Positions 43,789 through 51,325 of a DNA stretch of 64,000 bases are shown here, in pieces. The stretch lies in NCBI GenBank assembly GCA_002316545.1, contig DCDR01000002.1, positions 24,495 through 88,494 on the forward strand, in the 5' to 3' direction. The notes beneath the pieces are model-generated. The model searched no databases, was not told where the DNA came from, and saw only the letters and a list, made by a program, of their open reading frames with translations. This stretch comes from Candidatus Saccharibacteria bacterium UBA1050 (GTDB taxonomy: Bacteria > Patescibacteriota > Saccharimonadia > Saccharimonadales > Saccharimonadaceae). Every line of letters starts with the position of its first letter. The stretch's first letter is position 1. The position numbers were made by a program, and so were the translations under genes.

Positions 43789-44559
43789 TTATAGAGTACC
43801 AGCCATCATCGGATAGATAAAGAGGAAATAAAAGGCAATCGCGTTTTTTAGCATATGTAGCAAAATCCCCGCATACACCGAGCCAGTAAATTCACGCAAG
43901 CTCGCGAGCACTAGCCCTAGCGCAAATGTATCGATCCCTGCTGCCCATTGAAGCACCACGCCATTCTCATCGAAGTCGCCTATTAGGTGGAGCGAACCAA
44001 ACAACACAGCAGTCAGTACAACCGCCGACCATTTGTTCATTACTTTACGCAAGCTACCTTGCAGATAGCCTCTGAACAATAGTTCTTCGGCTATAGGCGC
44101 TAATACAACCAATGTTGCGAAAGCCACGAGGTATTCAAGCTGGGTGGTTAAATCTTGAAATGGTATGCTTTGTTTCTGTTCAGGGTCGAGGCCGCTCCAT
44201 ACTGCACTCGCTATTAGCACTAGCCCGGCAGAAAGCAAAAAGTATGGTAAAACCGCTAAAAATCCTAGGCCAATGTCACTCCAAGTCAGGCTTCTGTCTA
44301 CACCAAGCAGCGAACGCGACACCTTTTGCCTATGGAGCAACACGGGCACACCTGTCACAATCAGAAAACTACATACGTACACGAGTGCAGCAAAAATCGT
44401 CACACTGACCGCCGCATTCACATCCGCCAAGGCTGGTATGGCATACAATATTCCGCCATAGACGAAGCTCAGTATAAATTGGACGCCCAAAAATACAGCA
44501 ATCACCCAAATCGAGAGTACCAGTGCCTTTCGCGAGCTATCCCAGAAGCTTGCTGACAT
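43789..44559 (-). CDS. CPBP family intramembrane metalloprotease
   Basis: This 256-aa protein has about seven TM helices and the CPBP/Abi motifs: EELLFRGYLQG (motif 1), LHLIGDF (motif 2) and LHMLKNA (motif 3). Members include Rce1-like CAAX proteases and bacteriocin-immunity proteins. The substrate is unknown. Its start lies 23 nt inside the rseP 3' end. Confidence 0.88.
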   Translation of the reverse strand: MSASFWDSSRKALVLSIWVIAVFLGVQFILSFVYGGILYAIPALADVNAAVSVTIFAALVYVCSFLIVTGVPVLLHRQKVSRSLLGVDRSLTWSDIGLGFLAVLPYFLLSAGLVLIASAVWSGLDPEQKQSIPFQDLTTQLEYLVAFATLVVLAPIAEELLFRGYLQGSLRKVMNKWSAVVLTAVLFGSLHLIGDFDENGVVLQWAAGIDTFALGLVLASLREFTGSVYAGILLHMLKNAIAFYFLFIYPMMAGTL

Positions 44560-45682
44560 CCGCCACCGTCACCAAAACAATTAACGTAAGCAACGCGATA
44601 AATCCGACAGTTTGAATACTCTCTTCACGCTCTTTGGTGAGTGGCTTTTTCATCAAGCGATACACGGTCATAGTAAACCAACGTCCACCATCGAGTGCTG
44701 GTATCGGCAGGCTGTTCATTACCGCTAGGCTTAGCGATATGATTGCTGTCAAAAATAGCAGTGGTTTTATGCCTGCAGCTTGCATTTGTGGGAAGATCAC
44801 GCCCAAAATGCCCACCGGTCCAGATACGCTAGAGGTGGCGTAGCTTAGTGCCGCGTCGCCTTCTTTTTTCACGGTCGAGTCTGAGCTAAATTTGCTTGCG
44901 AGTCCTTGCACGAAACTTGTCGCCACTTTGCCTAACGCCCCAAATGTCTCGGCAGTTAGCTGCACGGTCGTACCGACACCTACAACCGGCGCAGACCATG
45001 TGGCATATATTTCTTGTCGCTGGGTTGAACCAACCCCCAAATACCCCTTGTTATCACTGTTATCTTTGCGTAGAGTTGCCTTAGTCATTGCTTCTTCGCC
45101 ACCGCGAGAATAGGTAATGTCGATAGCTTTACCTTTGTTTGCTTTTGTAGCCTCAGCCAACTCAGTTGCCGATTGAATGTCTTGGCCGTTAATCAGTAGC
45201 AGCTCGTCGCCAAGTTTCAAGTCTGATTTGTCGGCCGGCGAGCCATTCTCAATAGACGCAATCTTCAAGCTACTGCTCTCAATTCTTGTATCGCCTGGTA
45301 CACTAAACTGGTTTGGTAATATCTTCGGTAGTCCAACAAATGCCAGCAAAGTAAACAGCAAGGCAGCGACGATCCAGTTCATTAGTACGCCAGCAAGCAA
45401 AATCTTGGTTTTTTGCCAGTAGGTTGCCGCCCCGTAATCACCTTTTTTATTAGCTGAATCATACTCACCTTTTAGCTTCACAAAACCGCCCAGTGGCGCC
45501 CAGTTAAGGGTAAAAAGCACTCCGTTTGATAGCTTCTTTGCCCACGCTCGAGGTGGAAAGCCAATACCAAATTCCTCAACCACCACGCCATTACGACGTG
45601 CCGCCACCGCATGTCCAAGCTCGTGTATCACCACCAGCAGCACCAAAATGATGAGGCCGGTCAATATTCCTATCAGCAGCAT
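44537..45682 (-). CDS. rseP: RseP-like site-2 protease (M50)
   Basis: This 381-aa intramembrane zinc protease has HELGH at residues 20-24 in TM1, one PDZ domain (IASIENGSPADKSDLKLGDELLLINGQDI) and the PIPALDGGRWF motif in TM3 with the third zinc ligand. It cleaves membrane-bound regulators or leftover signal peptides. It has a GGAGGG Shine-Dalgarno. It sits between uppS and proS as in many bacteria. Confidence 0.93.
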   Translation of the reverse strand: MLLIGILTGLIILVLLVVIHELGHAVAARRNGVVVEEFGIGFPPRAWAKKLSNGVLFTLNWAPLGGFVKLKGEYDSANKKGDYGAATYWQKTKILLAGVLMNWIVAALLFTLLAFVGLPKILPNQFSVPGDTRIESSSLKIASIENGSPADKSDLKLGDELLLINGQDIQSATELAEATKANKGKAIDITYSRGGEEAMTKATLRKDNSDNKGYLGVGSTQRQEIYATWSAPVVGVGTTVQLTAETFGALGKVATSFVQGLASKFSSDSTVKKEGDAALSYATSSVSGPVGILGVIFPQMQAAGIKPLLFLTAIISLSLAVMNSLPIPALDGGRWFTMTVYRLMKKPLTKEREESIQTVGFIALLTLIVLVTVADVSKLLG

Positions 45683-45735
45683 GTACCCTCCAAAATTTGC
45701 ATCTCAATTTTCACGTTCTTACCATTATACTACTT

Positions 45736-46422
45736 TTACGAACCAAATCGCCGAGTTCGCCTCGCGTATTCGTCCAGCACTATAGCAACGTCTTCAACCG
45801 TCATTTCAGGCCAATTTTTCTCGAGGAATAACAGCTCGCTGTAGGCGGCACGCCACAGCATGAAGTTGCTTAGTCGCTGCTCTCCGCTGGTGCGAACTAT
45901 CAAATCACAAGGCGGCATGTCGGCCGCGTATAAGTTTTCAGCTATCATTTCTGGTGTGATATCGGCTTCATCTACGTTTGAATGAACAATTTTTTTAACT
46001 GCAGTGACAATTTCTTGCTGACCTCCGTAGTTTAAACAAATTCCCAGCGTTGCCGATGTATTATTCATGGTCAGTTGCTCGGCTTTTTCAATGCTTTGCA
46101 GTACTGTCTCGGGCAATCCGTCACGTTCGCCAAGCAGTCGTACACGCACGCCTTTTTGCTTAAATTCGTCCATATAGCGCTCGAGTGCACTTACCACACC
46201 TTTCATAAGGTAGCTTACTTCTGCACTATCGCGGGACCAATTTTCAGTCGAGAACGCATATATACTGACATACTTCACGCCACGCTCAAACGTGGCGTAC
46301 AACACTTCTCGCAGCACTTCTTGGCCCTTTGCGTGGCCTTTTATGCTAGCTAGTCCGGCCGATTTTGCCCATCGCCGGTTACCATCTAAAATATAGCCAA
46401 CATGCTGGGGTATATCAGCCAC
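45736..46422 (-). CDS. uppS: isoprenyl transferase (undecaprenyl diphosphate synthase)
   Basis: This 228-aa cis-prenyltransferase makes the lipid carrier for wall synthesis. The diphosphate-binding motif DGNRRW is at residues 13-18, with YVSIYAFSTENWSR near residue 52 and the LIVRTSGEQRLSNFMLWRAAYSEL C-terminal signature. It overlaps the polyprenyl synthase by 8 nt, so allylic precursor and chain extension enzymes are coupled. Confidence 0.95.
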   Translation of the reverse strand: MADIPQHVGYILDGNRRWAKSAGLASIKGHAKGQEVLREVLYATFERGVKYVSIYAFSTENWSRDSAEVSYLMKGVVSALERYMDEFKQKGVRVRLLGERDGLPETVLQSIEKAEQLTMNNTSATLGICLNYGGQQEIVTAVKKIVHSNVDEADITPEMIAENLYAADMPPCDLIVRTSGEQRLSNFMLWRAAYSELLFLEKNWPEMTVEDVAIVLDEYARRTRRFGS

Positions 46423-47485
46423 GAGCCAAGCTTCCTAAAATTGTCTGAGCAAGCGCTTCTAGCTCTTTAGCAAATGCTTCACCCCATATATCAATTCCGT
46501 CTCGAGCCACCTTTGCAGCTACCGCAGCCTGCTTTCTGGCTTCATCACGAACATAGTCGGCGGCGCCTGTTTGCGTTAAAATGTCTCGCACCGTTTCTAA
46601 ATCTTCGGTGGTCGCTTCTCGATTTCTCAGCAGGTGCGTGAGTGTTTTGCGCTGCTCGTCATTTCCACGCTCAAGACCCTGCTGGATTAGCAACGTAAAT
46701 TTACCATCGCGGATATCGTCGAGGTTTTCCTTGCCAGTTATCTCACTCTTGCCAAACAACCCATCGTAATCATCATTAAGCTGAAACGCTACGCCAGCGG
46801 CAAGCCCATAGGCTTCAGCGACTTGTTTGACACTGTCTGAGTGCTTGCCACACAGCGCCAGACCTGCCTGTAAAGGGTTGATGAAACTATAATAGCCACT
46901 TTTTTGTTGATATTTTCGTGTTATGTCTTCAACGCTCGTGCCGCTTCGGCCTAGCTGTTGGTAGGTATCATCTATCTGGCCAAGTCCGGTTACCGCGATG
47001 TTGGTGTGAACAATTTGGCAAAGCTGCGCGTAATTTTCTGCTGTCGTATCTATTGTTCCCAGCAGCCAGCTCGCCATGTGCTGCACGAGCAAACCTACAT
47101 TTATCGCTACCATTTCCGCTTCAAATTCGCTCACTTCGTTGCCATACTTAGCTTTGTACAGTAGATGGACGGTAGGTTTACCTCGCCTTAGGGCAGATTG
47201 GTCCATAACATCATCGACGATTAGCAAGTAGTCATGCATCAACTCCACCACGCAGCCTATTTTTAGCGCATCGCGCTCAGCCACCGTATCATCGTGCATT
47301 GCCGTTGCAACCGCTAGCAACGCGCGTACCCGCTTACCAGGCCGCAAGCTGTATTCTTCCATAGTGCTAAGCGCCCACTCGGCCTGTGGTGAGATGACAC
47401 CTGGCAACACTCCACGAAACTCGCTAAAAGAATCTCGAAGTGCCTGCTCGAGTGCTGGTTTATACGACATAATCGGCTGTATCAC
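46415..47485 (-). CDS. polyprenyl synthetase family protein
   Basis: This 356-aa trans-prenyltransferase makes short-chain prenyl diphosphates from IPP and DMAPP. The first Asp-rich region reads LIVDDVMDQSALRRGKPT, and the second reads QLNDDYDGLFG. The GTG at 47485 has a TAAAAT box eight bases upstream. An ATG five codons later (47470) is an alternative start. The gene is the head of the uppS-rseP-CPBP-proS run. Confidence 0.88.
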   Translation of the reverse strand: MIQPIMSYKPALEQALRDSFSEFRGVLPGVISPQAEWALSTMEEYSLRPGKRVRALLAVATAMHDDTVAERDALKIGCVVELMHDYLLIVDDVMDQSALRRGKPTVHLLYKAKYGNEVSEFEAEMVAINVGLLVQHMASWLLGTIDTTAENYAQLCQIVHTNIAVTGLGQIDDTYQQLGRSGTSVEDITRKYQQKSGYYSFINPLQAGLALCGKHSDSVKQVAEAYGLAAGVAFQLNDDYDGLFGKSEITGKENLDDIRDGKFTLLIQQGLERGNDEQRKTLTHLLRNREATTEDLETVRDILTQTGAADYVRDEARKQAAVAAKVARDGIDIWGEAFAKELEALAQTILGSLARG

Positions 47486-47506
47486 TACTTTTTATTTTAC
47501 ACTAAA

Positions 47507-47535
47507 TTGACTTTTCATACCGTTTATGCTACAAT
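47507..47535 (+). promoter_or_regulatory. promoter of the 83-aa gene
   Basis: TTGACT (47507-47512), a 17-base spacer and TACAAT (47530-47535) lie eight bases before ATG 47544. This is a near-consensus, leaderless-type promoter. Confidence 0.7.
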
Positions 47536-47543
47536 AGAAATAT

Positions 47544-47795
47544 ATGGCTTCGATACACGCCTCAGAACCCTACTCCGCTCGACACCGAGAATTGTATGAT
47601 TCTTCCAAAGATCCAGCAAACGATTTTACTAACTTCGCGCGAGGAGCTGCGTATGATCAAGCTGCCCTTCGTAAGTCTGCCGGCCTCGAAACTGGAGGCA
47701 AACATCGCAAGCCAAACGAGACTCTGGCTAGGGTCAAAAAAAGTGCTAGCGCCACACTACGTGCTGCATTAGGACGAAATGTTCGTCCTACCTAA
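47544..47795 (+). CDS. hypothetical basic protein, 83 aa
   Basis: This small basic protein was not recognised. The N-terminal half is polar and Asp/Ser/Tyr-rich, and the C-terminal half is Lys/Arg/Ala-rich (KHRKPNETLARVKKSASATLRAALGRN), suggesting nucleic-acid or ribosome contact. It has its own promoter and converges with frr, overlapping its 3' end by 4 nt. Confidence 0.55.
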   Translation: MASIHASEPYSARHRELYDSSKDPANDFTNFARGAAYDQAALRKSAGLETGGKHRKPNETLARVKKSASATLRAALGRNVRPT

Positions 47796-48346
47796 ATCGT
47801 AAGGATTTCTTGTTCTTTCGTCTTGAATGAAGTATCAATCTTGGCCTGATACTCGTGCATTAACTTATCGAATTCTTTTTCAACCGCTTTTACGTCGTCT
47901 TCAGACAGCTCTTTGGCTTCTTTTTTACGTTTGGCGTCTTTTAGACCGTCTTGGCGTACATTTCTCAGGGCAATTCGACATTCTTCTACCTTATCGCCGA
48001 GTTGTTTTACCATTTCACGTCGACGTTCTTCTGTAAGTGCGGGAATAGGTACACGCACTACTCGACCGTCGTCGCTTGGGTTGAAGCCCAAGCTTTGATC
48101 TTCACGAATCGCCGCAGCGATAGCCTGAATATTACTTGGGTCAAAAGGACTCACCAAAAGCATTTGAGGTTCAGGCACAGTCACATTTGCTACTTGGTTC
48201 AGTGGCGTTGGTGACCCATACGCCATCACATGAATGCTTGAAAGCATATCAGGGTGTGCTCGGCCGGTACGTACTTTTTTTAGCTCTTCCGAAAAATGTT
48301 CCAGCGCTGCGTCCATTTTTACTTCATAGGGTTTAGTATCAAACAT
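47792..48346 (-). CDS. frr: ribosome recycling factor
   Basis: This 184-aa protein, with EF-G, splits post-termination ribosomes. The three-helix bundle shows KVRTGRAHPDMLSSIHVMAYGSPTPLNQVANVTVPEPQML and RVPIPALTEERRREMVKQ. It has the normal length. In many bacteria it precedes uppS; here one small plus-strand gene intervenes. Confidence 0.95.
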   Translation of the reverse strand: MFDTKPYEVKMDAALEHFSEELKKVRTGRAHPDMLSSIHVMAYGSPTPLNQVANVTVPEPQMLLVSPFDPSNIQAIAAAIREDQSLGFNPSDDGRVVRVPIPALTEERRREMVKQLGDKVEECRIALRNVRQDGLKDAKRKKEAKELSEDDVKAVEKEFDKLMHEYQAKIDTSFKTKEQEILTI

Positions 48347-48382
48347 TATTTCTCCTCTTTGTCATTAGTATAGCAAAAAAGG

Positions 48383-48388
48383 TATACT
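48383..48388 (+). promoter_or_regulatory. -10 box TATACT of recF
   Basis: TATACT lies six bases before the recF ATG. TTGTCA is 18 bases further upstream. No Shine-Dalgarno is present. Confidence 0.6.
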
Positions 48389-48394
48389 GATTAC

Positions 48395-49462
48395 ATGTCG
48401 ATTTCAGAGGTAAAAGTTGCAAATCTTCGTTCATATGCGTTGTTTGATGCGCAGCTTGACCCACACGTCACGCTTATTTTGGGGCCAAATGGCTCTGGCA
48501 AAACCAGTCTACTGGAAGCACTGTATGTCATGTGTCGAGGTACGAGTTTTCGTGGCCGCGACCGCGACATACTAGCTCATGACCAAACCACCACTGATAT
48601 TCGTCTCGATTTTTCAACCGGTGACACCAGACGAGCTCGCCTACAACTAGTTGCCGCTGATAAACTGAATAAGACTTTTACTATTGATGATAAAACCTCT
48701 CAACGACTACTTACAAAACACCGATTGCCTGTCGTCTTATTCGAGCCGGACGAGCTTCGCCTTCTATCGAGCAGCCCACAACGTCGACGGCAATTTCTCG
48801 ATGATGTACTAAGCCGATTGTACCCAGCCTACGCGACGATTCTTAGCCGTTTTAATCGTGCCCTCCTGCAACGAAACGAGCTACTAAAACAGCAAGAATC
48901 TATGGATTTTGCAGTGTGGGAGAAACATCTTTTTGTGTGGGATGTAAAGTTCGCCGAGCTTGCAAGCAGTCTTGTTCGTCTGCGTCATGATTTCACTGAG
49001 TTAGCCAACCGACACTTAAGTCGCCTATATAGCAGCATGGCGAGTAAAGAACACCGGGTGAGCATGGTGTATGAACCCCTCGGCAAACTCGATTCATACC
49101 AACAAAAGCTCCTGGCCTTACTGCAGCATTCGCATCAGCACGACGCCCTACGAGGCTTTACGTCACAAGGTCCTCATCGCGATGACTTTACCATTTTGCT
49201 CGATAATTACCCTGCTTCAGACACCGCATCTCGGGGTGAAATGCGCACAATTATGCTGGCGTTCAAGTTGCTTGAAGTAGAGCTACAACAAGAACTAAGC
49301 AACCAAGCACCGCTTATTTTAATGGATGATGTGTTTTCAGAGCTCGATATTACCCGTGAACGACATCTCATGCATACTCTCCAAGGCTACCAAACAGTCA
49401 TCACTGCTACTGATTTACGCGATGAACTGAAAATCAACGCGAAGATTATCACATTAAAATAA
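48395..49462 (+). CDS. recF: DNA replication and repair protein RecF
   Basis: This 355-aa SMC-like ATPase recognises gap junctions and works with RecO and RecR. Walker A is GPNGSGKTS near residues 30-38, the signature region is GFTSQGPHRDDFTILLDN, and Walker B/D-loop is LILMDDVFSELDITRE. It is not next to dnaA, dnaN or gyrB here. It sits alone between frr and tsf and ends at a strong terminator. Confidence 0.93.
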   Translation: MSISEVKVANLRSYALFDAQLDPHVTLILGPNGSGKTSLLEALYVMCRGTSFRGRDRDILAHDQTTTDIRLDFSTGDTRRARLQLVAADKLNKTFTIDDKTSQRLLTKHRLPVVLFEPDELRLLSSSPQRRRQFLDDVLSRLYPAYATILSRFNRALLQRNELLKQQESMDFAVWEKHLFVWDVKFAELASSLVRLRHDFTELANRHLSRLYSSMASKEHRVSMVYEPLGKLDSYQQKLLALLQHSHQHDALRGFTSQGPHRDDFTILLDNYPASDTASRGEMRTIMLAFKLLEVELQQELSNQAPLILMDDVFSELDITRERHLMHTLQGYQTVITATDLRDELKINAKIITLK

Positions 49463-49487
49463 CCCGCTCATAAGAACGGGTTATTTT
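49456..49487. terminator. bidirectional terminator between recF and tsf
   Basis: An 11-bp perfect inverted repeat (aaaataacccg and its complement) surrounds a 10-base loop and is flanked by A/T-rich sequence. It lies at the convergent ends of recF and tsf. Confidence 0.85.
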
Positions 49488-49501
49488 ATTTTGATTAGCG
49501 T

Positions 49502-50098
49502 CTACTCGTTTACGCCGAGTTCAATTCGTTTAAATTGACCGACAACGATGTTTTCACCTAATTTCGCGATGTTTTCTTTCACATGTTGCTCAACTGTTTT
49601 TGAATCGTCGAGAATGTAGCTTTGGCTCATCAACACCTTCTCAGCAAAGTGTTTTTTCACCTGGCCATCAACGATCTTCTCGCGCATTTCAGCTGGTTTG
49701 CTGGCTAGCGTTTCGCTTGCAAGCATTTCTTCTTTCACGCGGCTCATTTCGTCAGCCGGAACATCTGCTTCGGTTGCGTAGAGTGGGCTCATTGCCGCTA
49801 CTTGCATTGAAAGTTCGTGGGCAAGTTGCTTAAAGTCATCAAGACGCGCCACAAAGTCTGTCTCGCAGTTTAGCTCTAATACGACGCCAATACGTCCATC
49901 GTGTACGTAGCTGTCAATCACACCTTCGCGAGCTTCACGGTCACCTTTTTTCTCGGCTTTCGTAAGGCCTTTTTTGCGAAGTGCTTCAAGTGCGTTATCG
50001 AAGTTACCGTCAGCTTCTACCAACGCTTGCTTTGCGTCGGTCAAACCAATCCCAGTCAGTTCTTTTAGCTTTTTTATGTCTTCTACCGTAATTGCCAT
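49502..50098 (-). CDS. tsf: elongation factor Ts
   Basis: This 198-aa factor recharges EF-Tu with GTP. The UBA-like N-terminal domain reads DIKKLKELTGIGLTDAKQALVEADGN, followed by core segment GVVLELNCETDFVARLDDFKQLAHELSMQVA. It is shorter than the E. coli form (about 283 aa) and has one core subdomain, as in other short EF-Ts. Its start touches the rpsB stop. Confidence 0.94.
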   Translation of the reverse strand: MAITVEDIKKLKELTGIGLTDAKQALVEADGNFDNALEALRKKGLTKAEKKGDREAREGVIDSYVHDGRIGVVLELNCETDFVARLDDFKQLAHELSMQVAAMSPLYATEADVPADEMSRVKEEMLASETLASKPAEMREKIVDGQVKKHFAEKVLMSQSYILDDSKTVEQHVKENIAKLGENIVVGQFKRIELGVNE

Positions 50099-50793
50099 TA
50101 TTTTTCCGCCTTTCCACCTTCTTTTACAGCTGCTACAAAATAATCTAGTAGCAATTGAGTACCTTTAATCGCGTCGTCGTTGCCAGGAACAACGTAATCA
50201 ACCATTGATGGGTCTGCGTTGGTGTCTACTACACCTACTACAGGCACACCAAGCGTGCGAGCTTCGCGAATCGCGTTCGCATCGGTAAGTGTGTCAACTA
50301 CTACCACAGCGCCAGGAATACCGCTAAGATCTTTGATGCCACCATACTTGTGGTTCAATACGTCAATTTCTTCTTGAAAACGCTGTACCTCAAGTTTGTT
50401 GTATCGCTTTTCAAGGTCGCCAGAAGCCATGCGGCGTTCGAGGTCTTTTAGCTTCTTGATTTGGCTGGTTACAGTTGCCACGTTGGTAAGCATGCCGCCA
50501 ATCCAGCGCTCAGTTACGAATGGCTGGCCAGCTGCTTCCGCGGCAGCTTTTACGATGTCTTTGTGCTGCTTTTTTGTACCAACAAATAGTACTTTTTTAC
50601 CGTTAGCAGCTACTTTCGAAATAAACGGTAGTGCAACCTCAAGGCCCTCTACAGTTTTTTCAAGGTTGATAATGTGCGCTTCTTGGCGCTTTGAGTGAAT
50701 GTACGGCGCCATTTTTGGGTGCCAACGGCTCGTTTTGTGTCCAAAATGAACACCAGCTTCGAGCAAAGCTTTTATATCAACAGCAACTGCCAT
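50098..50793 (-). CDS. rpsB: 30S ribosomal protein S2
   Basis: This 231-aa protein shows the S2 signatures LLEAGVHFGHKTSRWHPKM, FVGTKKQHKDIV, RWIGGMLTN and IVDTNADPSMVDYVVPGNDDA. ATG 50793 directly follows a GGGAGAAGG-type Shine-Dalgarno, so a seven-codon extension was rejected. It forms an operon with tsf. Confidence 0.96.
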   Translation of the reverse strand: MAVAVDIKALLEAGVHFGHKTSRWHPKMAPYIHSKRQEAHIINLEKTVEGLEVALPFISKVAANGKKVLFVGTKKQHKDIVKAAAEAAGQPFVTERWIGGMLTNVATVTSQIKKLKDLERRMASGDLEKRYNKLEVQRFQEEIDVLNHKYGGIKDLSGIPGAVVVVDTLTDANAIREARTLGVPVVGVVDTNADPSMVDYVVPGNDDAIKGTQLLLDYFVAAVKEGGKAEK

Positions 50794-50810
50794 GATATCC
50801 TTCTCCCTTC

Positions 50811-50897
50811 CCATTCGCCCTATTTAGGATACGTGCGAATGGTGCTTCGTTAAAATTGTTACCTAGTGAGTATAACAAAAAAATGTCTTCTTTACAA
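50811..50897 (-). promoter_or_regulatory. rpsB promoter and leader hairpin
   Basis: On the minus strand TTGTAA (50897-50892), a 17-base spacer and TATACT (50874-50869) are followed by a leader of about 70 nt. The leader holds an 8-bp hairpin (ccattcgc/gcgaatgg, 50842-50811) next to the Shine-Dalgarno. It could be a site for S2 autoregulation, as known for rpsB-tsf in other bacteria. Confidence 0.55.
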
Positions 50898-50908
50898 GGT
50901 TAAAGCTC

Positions 50909-50937
50909 TTGATTTCTAAACAAAAATAATTTATTGT
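50909..50937 (+). promoter_or_regulatory. candidate promoter of the GC-rich two-TM gene
   Basis: TTGATT (50909-50914), a 17-base spacer and TATTGT (50932-50937) are followed by a short leader with AAGGAG at 50961-50966. The promoter is in AT-rich DNA just before the GC content rises. Confidence 0.45.
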
Positions 50938-50974
50938 ATGTTTGTTCATCCATCGGAATGAAGGAGCGTGTGCG

Positions 50975-51232
50975 ATGTCGTCAAAGGCATCAGATCGCCT
51001 GATCTTGCTGGGGATGGTGGTCGTGGGTGTGCTCGGTGTCTTCTGGCTCCGCTCACTGCTCGACACCTACTCGAACGAGAGCAGCGCTTGCAAGGGCTGC
51101 CAGGGCGCGGCCATCATCTTCTTCTCGCCCTACATCATCATCGGAGGAGCAATGGTGCTCGCTGGCCTCGTCGGGCTGGTGGGTCTCATCACTTCACCGT
51201 TCTCGCGCGACGAGCGCGACACGACGGGCTGA
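50975..51232 (+). CDS. small two-TM CxxC protein of foreign composition
   Basis: This 85-aa protein has TM1 at about residues 8-25, a short loop with SACKGCQG (CxxC), TM2 at about residues 46-69 and a charged C-terminus. It was not recognised. Nearly every codon ends in G or C, unlike all neighbours, and the start has a strong AAGGAG eight bases upstream, while resident genes often lack one. A branched terminator follows at once. It was probably acquired from a high-GC donor, perhaps an actinobacterial host, though chimeric assembly is possible. It is cell-membrane located. Confidence 0.7.
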   Translation: MSSKASDRLILLGMVVVGVLGVFWLRSLLDTYSNESSACKGCQGAAIIFFSPYIIIGGAMVLAGLVGLVGLITSPFSRDERDTTG

Positions 51233-51250
51233 ACGAATACTAGCCCGCCA

Positions 51251-51322
51251 ATGAGAGGCCCGCTGGGAAAGACCATGAGTGGTCTTCCCTCGCCCACGGT
51301 ATCTCCCGGCGGGCCTCTTCAT
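51251..51322 (+). terminator. branched GC-rich terminator-like structure
   Basis: An outer stem pairs 51255-51268 with 51304-51317 (14 bp, one G-T wobble), extended by ATGA/TCAT with one bulge. Inside it is a second hairpin of gaaagacca/tggtcttc type (about 51265-51288). It follows the GC-rich gene and has TCTTCAT after it. It is far more elaborate than the resident terminators. Confidence 0.65.
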
Positions 51323-51325
51323 GCC

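Noticed and set aside
48395..49462. Replication origin near recF
   Set aside because: dnaA, dnaN and gyrB are absent and no cluster of DnaA boxes was seen.
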